From Sequoia sempervirens (Eukaryota; Streptophyta; Pinopsida; Cupressales; Cupressaceae): DNA of 64,000 bases. Below the pieces are notes generated by a model. The model saw nothing but the letters and a program-made list of their open reading frames with translations. It searched no databases and was not told the DNA's origin. Below, piece by piece: positions 25,601 through 37,600 of this stretch. Where the stretch lies: assembly GCA_007258455.2 (NCBI GenBank), contig VDFB02254968.1, forward strand, positions 310,001 through 374,000, read 5' to 3'. The number at the start of each line of letters is the position of its first letter. Position 1 is the stretch's first letter. The position numbers were made by a program, and so were the translations under genes.

Positions 25601-28600
25601 ATTGCTGTCCTATTCCTAAGCACTTGCAAGTGTCTATTCATTGCTAAGAAGATCGTAGAGCAAGATTTCTTCAAAAGAGGTAGGTTTTTTTATTATTTTT
25701 TTTACATTTTTTTTCACAAGTGAACTTCAACTCTTTTGTTTTGCTTTTTAATTATTGTTTTGTTTTACTTTTCATTCTTCTAAATGTCTATAACACATCA
25801 ACATGTTCAATTTTTTCATTTTTTTGAAATTAATTAAGTCTTTTAGTTTCAAATTCAATGAATCAATACCAAAATTTCAATATGTTGTGCCTTAGGTATT
25901 CACTATTCCGTATTACAATGGCAACCGGTACCTCCTCAGGCTCAATCCAATCTTGTTTCAAAATAAACCCAGCCTCTCCCCTTTGGAAATATGTAGAAAT
26001 GGTTCAGCAACTTCCAGGTGGTGGAGGATATGTTTGGATTTGTAGTCATTGCAATGTTCAATATTCGAGCTCATACAGTCGAGTAAAAGGGCACTTGTGC
26101 GGGATCCCTGAAACAGGCATCAAAAATTGTCCAGGTGAAAACAACGATGGCATTCCAGAACATATAGTGTTGAAATATATTGCTGAGCAAGAAAAGGCAG
26201 ACCAAAAAACAACCGGTGGTAAAACAAGCCATCCTTTGAAGAAAGGATCTCGATCCATGAAACCCCCTACACCACCACCTTATTTTCCACCTACAGAAAG
26301 CCATCCATTTATGGACATCCCTCAAGAGCAAACCATGCCCTCTTCAAATAAAAGATCTAAGGGACCGTTGGAAGCTTCATTTCAGAATGAGGCAAGAGAG
26401 ATTGCTGATCAAGACATAGCAAGATGTGTCTATGCCAATGGATTGGCATTCAATGTTGTTCGTTCACCATATTGGCAAAAAATGGTGAAATCTATTAATG
26501 AGGCTCCAAAGGGGTATAAGGGCCCAGGTTTTGAGAAGGTGCGTTGCACCTTATTGGAGAAAGAGGTGAAACATGTAGCAGACTCTTTGAAGCCCATAAG
26601 GGATTCGTGGATCGAAACAGGGGTGACCATAGTTTCTGATGGATGGAAAGATGCAAGAAATCGCCCATTGATCAATGTTATTGCTGTGTCCCCTAAAGGG
26701 GCAATGTTTTTGAGAGCAGTGGATTGTGAAGGACAGGTGAAAGATGGTCCATTTATTGCTGACATCCTTTGCCAAGCTATTGAAGAAGTGGGCCATCAAA
26801 ATGTTGTGCAAGTTGTAACCGACAATGCCAAAAATTGTAGGGCTGTTGGGTTATTGGTTGAGGAGAAGTATCCACACATTTTTTGGACACCTTGTGCTGT
26901 CCACTCCCTCAATCTAATGCTACAAAAAATTGGATCCAAAATTGAATGGATCAAACAGGTGTATGCGGAGGGCGAAGACATCCAAATGTTTGTCACCAAC
27001 CACCATATGACGCAAGGAATGTTTAGACAATTCTCTAAATTGGAGTTGTTGAAGGTAAGTTAATTCTCAATATTTTTAAATTTTTGAATTTTCTTTTAAT
27101 TTTAATTTTTAAATTTTGATTTTTATATTTAAATTATATTTTAATTTTAATTTTGATTTTCAAACAGGTTGCCGAGACCCGTTTTGCCTCCAACACAATT
27201 GTGTTGAGACGACTTATAAAGGTTCATGAGGCACTATGTGTCATGGTAATCAGCCCTAATTGGGTTGTATGGAGGCAATCTAGCAATAAAAGGGCAAATA
27301 GGATCAAGCAAAGGGTCCTAGATGATGGTTGGTGGGATCGTGTTGAGTATCTCGTCAGTTTCACCGAGCCCATAATGAGCATGATCCGTTACACTGACTT
27401 GGATAGACCTTGTTTGGGCGAAGTATATGATGGTATCGACTCAATGATTGAGAAGATGAGATCCATCATCAATGCAAAAGAGGAAGATCCTGAAGAAAAA
27501 TTCTTCAAAGAGCTACAGGAAATCATGGTTGATAGATGGAACAAAATGACCACTCCCTTGCATCTTCTCGCTTTTGCATTGAGTCCCAAATATTATAGCC
27601 CTGAGATACTTTCTACTTCATCAAGAGTTGCTCCATATAGGGATGGTGAAGTGGCCCAAGGGTACAAGGCAACAATTTGTAGAATCTTCAGTGATCGTGA
27701 CCAACATGATCGAGTGAGGGCTGAGTTTATGGCTTTTGCATGCTCTGGGAGTGTTGATCAAAATATGGATGCTCTTCGAGACAAGTGTAGGGTGGCTGCT
27801 CATAGTTGGTGGTACTTCCATGGGCAAGAATACATGCACCTCCAACCTATTGCAATAAAAGTTTTATCCCAAGTAATTTTTATAATTTATATTTGTAATC
27901 TTAATTTTAAATTTTAATTAATAATTTTGTTTAGTTAATTTTTGTAACTCTTAACTATTTATTAATTTAATTTGGTCTTAATAGGTTGCTAGTTCATCCT
28001 CTTCTGAGAGGAATTGGAGCACATACTCCTTCATCCACTCAATAAAACGCAATAGGCTACATTCAAAAAAGGCTGAAGACTTGGTGTATGTGCATTCAAA
28101 CTTGCGCCTCCTTACACACAAACATAGTTCTTACAAAGAAGGAGACACAAGGAGGTGGGATATTGAGCCAGAGCAGCTTGACTTGGATGCTTCCACAAGT
28201 CACTTAGCTGCACTTGATATTGATGATGACTATCAGCCTGAAGCAGCTACTACTGAGCATGAGAGCGGTAGTGTTAGTCCTAGTGGCAGTGCTTGTGCGA
28301 GTGCCACTAATGTTATTTGTGGTTCTACACAAAATCTAGCATCTAATGATGCTGATGATGCTGCTTTTTTTGATGACCCATATGATTCAGATTGATCAAT
28401 GATCAATAATTAATAATTATTAATTATTAATGGCTGATTGTAAACTTTAATTTATAATTCTATATCATGACATTTGACTTTTGAGTATAAAGTGGTGGTG
28501 TATTTTTGCTATGTTATTTGACTATTAATATGGTGGTGTATTCTGAACTTAAATACTGCTGCAAATATGTATATATTTCTGATTTTATATGTTTTTGTAT

Positions 28601-31600
28601 TACCGAACCCAAACTAACCCAAAAAAAAAAAATCCCGAACCGGCGAACCGGGTTCTCGAACCCGAGCCCGAACCCAAAACCGAACCGGTAACTTAGCCTG
28701 TAAGTCTGCAAGAGATAGTTCTCTGTCATAGTTCTTGTGTGTCCCTGGAGTCCTCCAACAATAATTTGCCATCAACTTATTGAGTATTATCAAAATGGGT
28801 TAGGGCTGCAATAATCATGTCTTCATTGACCTTCAATTGCCTTGCCAAATGATGGGACCCATGGGGCCTATCATCTTCATACAAATTTTCTTATTTATAT
28901 TCATAACCATGCTTCCCAAAATCAGCTACCTTTATGACATTTTTTTCACACAACTCATACTTTGAGGCTAGGTCAACATCAAATTCAATCAAGGCATGAT
29001 TATCATAGTAATGAGTAGAATCATCTTCTTCCTATAGGACAACACCATCATCATCATCATCATTGTGATGAGCCCTGCTGGCTCTCAACTCAAACCCCAG
29101 TAATTTCTTAAGTCTTATTGTGTTATTTTAGTTTTTTAGAGAAAAGTTCATAGACAGAAGAGAAGGGGCGCAACATATAAAAGCTTATAAACTGAAATAC
29201 AGAGCAATTTCCTACATAATGGAAATGTAGAAGACGTTATTTTATTGAAACAATGAGATCATGAATGATAAACATACCAGAATGTTTCCAGTTTTTTTAT
29301 TTAAAACTGTAAGCCAGCTCGCCAGCCAAGAATGTTGAAAACTGACAATAAAGGACGCCTGGCCTCCAGATTTGAGTTCTCCTGCCTTGAAACTGGATAC
29401 AAGTCTTTGAAAACACTAGACGCCAAAGATGGAAGTCAAAAGGAAACCCAAAGGAAGGCGTTTCAAGAAATCCCTTCACACGCCTCTCTAAAAGGCACAA
29501 TTCCCAATGCAAGTCGTACGGCCAAGAAGAAGAATGAGTATTAATCCTGCTGGAGCCACAGATCTGATGAAGAAGGCGCCACAAGGAAGAAACCCCTTTC
29601 TTATTGCAATCAACAGTAAATCTTTATACAATACTCTGTCTGAATCATGTAGAACCTCTGAATGAAGCTCTCAACTGCACTGATTCGATTGATCTCTCAC
29701 AATCTCAAGAGTGCTCAACACTGAAGAGGTATCGTTCTTCAATGGAAGATTGTTCAAACCCTGATCACAGGAGAATGCATAGGAAGAAACACAAGGCAAA
29801 GTCGAAATTATCAAAAGGGGAGTTTCTCATTGCCAAAAATGCTCTTATATGCAAAGGCACGAATTCCAAGAAAGATACGCCCCTCTTTAAATTTTATATC
29901 TTTTAAAATATATTTAAGTCATTCAATAGTATTTGACTTAAATACTTGGGCGCACTTTATCAATTTAAGTGATTAAAATATAAAATCACTTTTAGAGAAT
30001 ATTTAAGTGATTTACAAAGTATAAAGTCAATTTGACTTTATAATAAAATATTAAGTTAATAAATAACTTAAATCACTCAAATAGGCATAACTTCCACAAA
30101 TCTTCATAGAATCCTGTGCTGTCAGAAGTTGTCGACTCCTGAACTGCTAACGCCTGCTGTGAACCAATCACTGGGCTCTGAAAACAAGAACGATCAAACT
30201 CTCCAGAAAGTACCACTGACCCTCTAACCAATCCAGCTAGCCCACAAGGGTCCAATAAAGGGCTAACACACTATTCCCGAGAACTGACTAGAGAGGGGAC
30301 ATCACAATCATCATAAGAGTAGGGTGTCAAAACACAAGTAGATTCATGCTACTCTTCAATTGTTGGTCTAGAGGGTTTATGCAAAATCATAAAGTGATCC
30401 CTCAATTCTTGCAATGATAAATCAACTTTATTAAAGTCACTTTGCTCACCACATGACAAAATTTTTGTATTGCTTTCATATGTATGAACATCATCACTAT
30501 CCAAGTTATCCAAATCACAAATTGATTCCTTACCAATAAGATGTAGAGTTCATGAGGCAATGCTACGCTCACGCAATGGAACATTAGTAGAATTCATACC
30601 TCCACATAGCTGATCAATCAATGTTGGTTTGGCAAACTCTGGGACAGCATTTCCTTCAACCTTGTGGTCACCATGAAGACTTGTGTTCTTCACTTGTGGA
30701 GGCAATAGTTGATTCTTGCTTGTCCATATCCTCATATGGCTGAAGTGAACCTGTGAACATGGCTTCATCCTCTTTAGGGCTTCCACATGTACGGCTAGGA
30801 GTCCAAACTTCTAGACATGTTGACTAATCTTTGTCTTTCCCATGATCATTTGTAGGCTGCAAATCACAAGCAAGTCATTCCTCTTTCTTTTCTACCCTTT
30901 CTTCAATGGTAACTTTTGGTGATTCTAATTCTGATTAAAACCTCGCTTCCTCCAACAAAATTGATTTCTTTGGGTCTTGTTCCTTGACCTCCTCCTTAGC
31001 CATTTTCCTTATGTATTCATATAGGCCTACTTTGTGGAGGTATTGGTAATCGTGTGCCTTCAAGTACACATCAAATGGAACATAAGCCTTTGCATGATCT
31101 GACAAACTTTGGTATTGGTCAAAATTTTGGAAGCTTCATACGAGTACCTTTCTTGTTCCTTTTGTATTTTTAGCAATAGCTCTTGAATAGGATCTATGTC
31201 TTCTTCCTTAGGTAAAAATTTAGGTCGCCAATCTATTTTCTTTCTCCAAGGTTCCCTTTCACTCATGTGTCCGTTGTAGATCTGCATTCACATCCACAAG
31301 CTGGCAGGATTGTTGCTCTGATACCACTATAATATCCCCAATGGGATCTGCCCTAAAATTCTGAAATTAAATTTCTAATTTCTGCCCTAGATTTCTGCAC
31401 TTTAGATTTATATTCAAAGCCCCAATTTCTGATTTTATTTTCTGATTTCAAACAAAATATCACAGCGAAAATACAAGTGCCCAAACATGACAAATAAACA
31501 TGCCAAATGATACTACCAATTGATATTCATATCAAACATGAAATCCACCATGAAAACCACAAGATAGGGCATCCAAATGCAAAATACAAATCTAATTTTC

Positions 31601-34600
31601 TATAGATAACTTCAGCTGTTACAAAAAAGAATATTCTGGACTGATTTTACAAAGAACTCAAGGGCTCAGACATGCCAAACATATGCCCAAATTCTTGCTC
31701 TACAAATCAAATCTAAAACTATGATTATACATACCAAATAAATGCAAAATAGTCTTCAAATACCAAACCCTAGATGGGCGAAATTCCTTCTTGATAAGTG
31801 CTTAGGGTTTGCTACTCCAAATATGCAAAATCAGACCCCAAAGGTGGGCACTCGGGTCTGCTCCAAGCGGCGCTCCAAATTAGGGCAAAACCCTAATGCA
31901 ATCTGCTCACAAAATGCCACAATAATTCTGCTCCAAATCTGATTATGCAATGATGCTCCAACCTCCAAATGTCTCCAATGAAGTGCAAATAGAACTTCGT
32001 TATGAGTCCTCCATGAGTTAGATTTTCGTCCAACTCACCATATTCACAAGGGTTTTCGTCCTTGGAATTAAGCACAAGTAAAGTTGCGGCCAAAGAGAAG
32101 AATCTCCAAATGAAAATATGATATGAATGGATGCCAAATGACTTACACTTTACTTTCGTTTATAGTCCTCCCAACATAATCTTAACAAGGCCGACCTCCT
32201 TTATTTTATTTTATTTTATTATTTTATTTATTTTTTTATTTTTATTTTTTTATTATTTTTATTTTTTATTTTTTATTTTATTTCCTCCAATCTTGGCCGA
32301 CCCCAATAAAGTATTCTTATTTTATTTTATCTATTATTTAATTTATTTATTTAATTATATTATTTACATTTTAATATTATATAATATATATTAGTGTTTA
32401 AAAACACTATTAAAATAGGATGGATTTAGGGCATGAAAAAGGGGACATTACACTGAACTTCTATTATTCTCTTATCAGGTTCATTTTCTTTTAAATGTAT
32501 ATGAGCTTTTATATACCCAAGGTTGCAAGGGCTAAGCCCAAGGCAATCTAGGGCCTTCAAAATTCTTGAGAATCTTGACCTATGTTGAATCTTATTGATT
32601 CTTCTTTTTTATTGGTCAAATCATTCTTCAAGTCAAATTTGGTATATACCATCTTGCAAAGTCAACCTTATATTTTGTGAATGCTTGCTTGAACTTAGTG
32701 AATGGAGGTGAGATGTGTCCCACCATTATCTCGTTGTTTACAGCAGTATTGTACCATTTGTTGTGTCGGTAAGTCGAACCTGCACAATTTATCTTTCATC
32801 ATGTTACAGTTGTATTGTATTGATGTGAAGGTGTGGTAAGCTGAGATGGACCTTCACATATGCAGCAAGGTTTCTTTATTTAATATTCTTGGAGATCAAT
32901 GCATTGTTGATTGTACTTAGGCATTCACAAATATGGTTCCATTTCAATCCTATAGCTGAGGGTGACTTTTTCCAAATGTTCTTGTGAAGTTTAGCATCTC
33001 ACCCTTCATGGATGGTGTACAAGGAAACTCGTGAGAGTTATGTGGTTGGCAATAAAGTGCTTACATGATGTCTTTCTTCCCAAGGATCAAACTTCAATAT
33101 TCCTACTAGGAATTCTTAATGTATGATTGTTGGTCTTTTGATATCATGGCCTAGTCTATATTACCATTTGTTTATCTTGGAGACCAGACATTCTTTTTCA
33201 ACGATTCTAAACATGTTGATCATAGCTCAAAAAAGAGGACTCAAAAAAAAATTTCAGCAAGCCAACTCAGATGCAAAACTCAGCGTATTTAAGAATACAT
33301 AAATTGTAAAATAAACTTAAATAACATGCAAAATACTAAATTTCAATAACTCGTAGGTAGCTTTTCAATTAGTTTTAAAGTTTTAAACTAAAAAGGGAGT
33401 ACAATGCACATCATATGTAATGCCCCATTTTTAGCCTGCGTTTTCCAGTGACCATTAGCCTATTTCCAGAGGCCCGTAGGCTAGTCGGAGGCAGAATTAG
33501 GGTTTCCTATTTTCTCGAAGGTTTCCTTCTGAGTTTTCAGGGGTTGCGTGCAGGAGTTTGGCAGTTTGTCTTCTAGGTCTTTCTAGGTTTTCAAAGAGCT
33601 TCAGAGGGGTGTGACATGCATTTCCATCAGAGGATATTTTTGGACTTACTATTTTTAGTAAGTTACGACGGTTGTCTGGTTTGTGCTCAAAGTTTGGAGT
33701 CACTATTTTTAGCAGTATGCTATTTTTAGTAAGTTTTATTTTTGGCAATGCAGTCTAGCAACAATTCAGCACACTGTTACTATTTCTGGCAATGTAGGCT
33801 TGGCAAAGGCTTCTCCAACTTTCTTGGATTCAGAATTGGAAAGTTGACAACTTAAGTTATATTATTTGATATTTCTAATGTGCTTTTTGGTCCCCACGCT
33901 TAGGCTCATTGACTTAAGTTGTTCTTAAAAGGTGGTCTCTCATGTGGTCATCCAAATTGGAGGAATATTTGCATTTTATAAAGTTAATATTTGCTAAGTG
34001 AAGTTGGACGCCTAGGTTGAAGGAGCAAAAGGAATTTTAATAAATATTTTATTCTCCTCTTTTGGGCATCCCTTTTTGGAGGGAAAGAAGAATTTGAACT
34101 TTTGGGGTTTGAAGCTTATAAATACAACACGTCCCCCTCTCATTTGGTATCCATTATTCATCTCATGACGAAGTGCTTTCGGGTTTTATCCAAACTCTTG
34201 CTTTGAGGTTGGAATACCTCCTAGCCTTGTTCAATTTCAAGCTTGCAAGATAGCTCCTAGCTAGATTGTTGGTGCTCCTTCATTTAGAGGGTGCAACTGA
34301 GCTTTAAGGTGTTGGCTTCATTTGATGTTTTCTAATTTTGTTGTGTGGTAGTGAGTTTGCTTCCAGTTTGTTCCTTTTTGTTGTGTTTCCTTCAGTTTCA
34401 TGTTGTTGATTTTGAGTATGGCTGAAGCACGTTTTTTATTACACCTTTCAAAGGAGTTGGGCGATTGTTCTAGTTATTGTTTCTATGCTTTCCTCTAGCT
34501 TGGGCGACCCTATGCTCAAGTTTTGGTAATTTTTGGTGGAGTTTGTATTTTTAAGTCAAGGTCGCCCTTCTCAAGGAGGCCATACTACTTTTGTGAGTGC

Positions 34601-37600
34601 CTTGGGAACCATGCTCGAAAGTTGATGACTGTTGCAAAGTGTTTGGTTACTTGGATTGGGATGACTAGCTTCTAGGCATCATTTGCCTTCAGTTTGAGTT
34701 CATTCAGAGGTGTTTTGAGGGAGATACGAGCATATTGGTAATTTCCAGGCTTGCTGATCAGAAAATCAAAATGCTGACATTTTATATCAAACCTGGTATT
34801 TTTAGTATTTCGCTTTATTTTCTTGATGCTTATCTTTGTATTTGTCATGGAGATCATTGTCTAACATTTGGACTTTCAAAAAGCTAAGTTATCTCAAGTT
34901 TTATTGCAAGAGATTCACTATTGTAACATTGATTCAGTAGTACTGATCAGCTCTTTCATTTTTGTTCTTTGTTTTTCATTCCCACTGAAAAGTGGAAGAG
35001 GCTGGCTTGCCACCTAGTTGCTTTCTTTTTGTTACCCACTGAAAAGTGGAAGAGGTTGGCTTGCCGCCTAAGCATTTACATTTTATTTACTTTTTTATAG
35101 CCCGCTAAAAAGTGGAAGAGGCTAACTTGCCGCCTAAATATTTATATTTTCTATATTGGTCGGCTTGCCGCCAATATCATTGTACTTCCAGCATTTCTAA
35201 TTATTTGCTAACAAATCCTCTTACACCGTATGCTCTCACCTTGCCCACTCTGGGATCTGGGTGATCAGAAAGTGAAGGGTTGCTTTCAACTTGTCATCTT
35301 TTTTGGGCTAACATTAACAAGTGAAGTGTTGTGTGTTAAAAATCCAAAAACAACTAAGGGGGATATTAAATCACAGTGTATATGATATAATGATTGAAAA
35401 GCTGCCATCATCATAGAAAATTCCAAATCCATCAAAATATTTTACAATTTTTTCCTTCAACTAAAGCTCCTTAGTGGTAGTGCCCTTGAAAGGTAACAGG
35501 TCTTGGTAATTATGTGACGCTAACAGAGATAGAAACTCAAGACCAAAACATTGTTTGTCCTAAAAAGAAACTGACAGAGGATACAAAGTTATGGACAATA
35601 CAGTTCGATGAGGGTGGTTCTGTTGCAGGATCAGGAGCGGGAGAAATAATCATCTCCCCTAAAGGACAGTTGCACCAATTTGCACGTTGCCTGCAATTGG
35701 AATTCACTGAAGCTTAAAAAGAGGTGCTTTTGTTAGGCCTCAAAAATGCCAAAGACATGGGAATTGAACTCCTATGCGTTAAAGGGGATGTGGAGCTGAT
35801 CGATGAGCTAATCAAAGGATATTTCCAAGTCAGAAAGGATCACCTACGGCATTATAGAAACCAAGTTTGGAACGCGATCGATTGGTTTGAACAATAGCAA
35901 AATTGATGCCTCAATGGTCTCCGATCCCTTCCTTGCGCCATATTTTGATTGTTGTCGAGGTGCCTCTACCTAGATTTATGAAGATCTAAGAATCTTCATC
36001 CCGGAAGATTTGTCTCCTGTGATACCCATGAGAAGAGAAGTAAAGCCTTTCAGGCAGAAATGACATCCTTCAGGGATTGAGTAAACTTTCTGTAAATTTT
36101 TTATTTTTTCCTTTCCATTTTCGTGATGTGTTTCCCCTTTCCGTGATGTGTTTGTTATGTTGTGTTTCCCCTTTCCGTAACAGTTTTGTCGTGTTTTAGG
36201 TGATTAGGCGTCTTGTTTTAGGTGTTTTTTAGGAAATCCTAACTATTAGGTGATTCTAGGCAATCCTGTCCTAGGTGACTTAGGGAAAGTCTTGTTCTAG
36301 GTGATTAGGAAGTGTTGCTAACTTCGATACCCAATGTATAAGGCACTGGTCTATGCTTAAAAGTCCAGAAATTCATGGACCTCCTATGCCGTAAGTATCT
36401 GACATGGTCCCCAAACAGAGCCAAATGTTGTACCCCAAATTAAATTTTTTGCTACACTTAGGCATTTTGAAGAAATGGTCAAAAGTCTTGTTAAAAACTA
36501 TCAAAAGGTCAAAATTGGGTATTTGCATGTCTTGCATGAGGGTCAAAAACTCAAAATTTTCAAAATCTGACAATTTGGGTCTACTTAGAGCAACCTTGTC
36601 TACAAAACCCAAATCTCAATTTTTTGGCCTTAAATTTTAGGAAAATTTCTATTTTTGGAAACATTCTAAAAATAGAAGTTTTTTTTTGGGTTTTTTTTGG
36701 GTTTCTTCTCAAATGAATGCTGGCAAAATTTTCTAAAATAAAAAGTTTGGCTTCTAGGGCTCAAACTGATTTTGATTGGCTTAAAGTACTTGCTCATTAG
36801 GCTGATCCAACTAGAATTGTCAAAAGATCAGTTTTTCTCTGGTGGGTCATTTCTGCTTTTTTAGAAGATGTTTAGGAGCTCCAAGATCATTAATGGAGGT
36901 TGCTCAGCTACCAAGTGTCAAATTTAGAGTCTCAAGCACTGTACAGAGAAACGGCAAAGATGATCAAGAAACGGAGAATGAAGGAGGGATGCTATGAATT
37001 CATGAAAATTGCAAAATTTTGACTAAGTCTGGAGAGTTCAGGCGCCCCTGCCCAGGCAAGGCACCTAGGATTCTGTGCCTTAGTCATTTTTCAGTCTTCA
37101 GCTACCAAGCATGAAGCAGAAAGTGAAGAACAGAGGAAGAGTTGAAAAATGCAAAATAAAAACCATCTTTGGAGGTCATGGGCACCCTAGCTAGCTAGGG
37201 GCGCCCTCATTTCAAGGTATCAGTTGATGGAATTAGGGTTTTTGTCTCCAAGATGTTTTGTTCACAATTCTTCTAGCTCCGTAATGAATCCAACTGTAGG
37301 TTTGAAATATACCGAGCCAATTTTTTTTTTGATTTTTCACAATTTCAAGTTACAAGCAATGCACCCGTTAAGGTTAGAGGGAATAACCAAAACGTGCAAG
37401 AAAGCAACTCTAACCAGAATGGCGCCGATGATGGCGAGCATTGGTCAGAGGGTCCTCTAATCTAATTACAGAAAGGAACTCAACGTCAAGTATGTGCTAC
37501 CCAATCCAATGCGGAGTGAGGGGCGACCATATGACGGAGTGAATACAGAATCTAATGCTTGAAAGAAAATACTGAAAGCTGAAAACTCTCAACACCCAGA

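Larger units (their letters stand above)
25161..28696 (+). mobile_element. hAT transposon copy 2, apparently complete
   Basis: 3536 bp between perfect 8-bp duplications CCTGTAAG. Left terminus CTATGTTACCAGATTCG, right terminus reversed CTAAGTTACCGGTTCG: short imperfect terminal inverted repeats. GGGTTCG/GGTTCGG motifs are repeated at the left end (25186-25340) and their complements at the right (28605-28690). It carries a three-exon transposase with no disabling lesion seen. It sits inside the non-autonomous LTR element, so it is younger than that insertion. With perfect duplications and an open transposase it may be recently or still mobile (inference). Confidence 0.95.
28705..31314 (-). pseudogene. 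Interior of the non-autonomous element (5' part), interrupted
   Basis: Minus-strand frames at 31287-31060 (opening [20 protein letters not shown], close to the primer-binding site and so the probable first ORF start), 30786-30550 and 28730-29060, broken by stops and by the solo LTR at 29064-30306. The Lys/Glu-rich N-terminal part may be gag-like, but no zinc knuckle or known gag domain is visible. It continues across hAT-2 into the frames at 25024-22760. Confidence 0.45.
21654..32452 (-). mobile_element. Non-autonomous gypsy-derived LTR element with nested insertions
   Basis: Two LTRs in the same orientation (31328-32452 is 5', 21654-22786 is 3', minus strand), a 5'-side primer-binding site and a 3'-side purine tract bound this element. 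The flanks TTGAA (21649-21653) and CTGAA (32453-32457) match at 4 of 5 positions. After subtracting the hAT-2 and solo LTR insertions the element was about 6.0 kb with a 3.75-kb interior. No protease, reverse transcriptase or integrase is present. The only pol-like trace is a chromodomain-style end just before the 3' LTR, so it looks like a large retrotransposon derivative mobilised by a chromovirus (inference). Confidence 0.82.
33416..35373 (+). repeat. LTR-like block related to the solo LTR at 38488
   Basis: Begins TGTAATGCCCC and ends GGGGGATATTAAATCA, about 1958 bp. It shares order and wording with the solo LTR at 38488-40415: AATTAGGGTTTCC near the start, TTACT-ATTTTT-AGTAA hairpins, CCCACTGAA.AGTGG and GGCTTGCCGCC repeats (34980-35170), and a GTATGCTCTCACCTTGCCC-like end. 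No 5-bp duplication was found (TCATA left, CAGTG right), so it may be one LTR of a broken element rather than a solo LTR. Confidence 0.65.

Noticed and set aside
28400..28435. AATTAATAATTATTAATT palindrome after the transposase stop
   Set aside because: Low-complexity AT sequence in the 3' region of hAT-2; no reason to assign a function.
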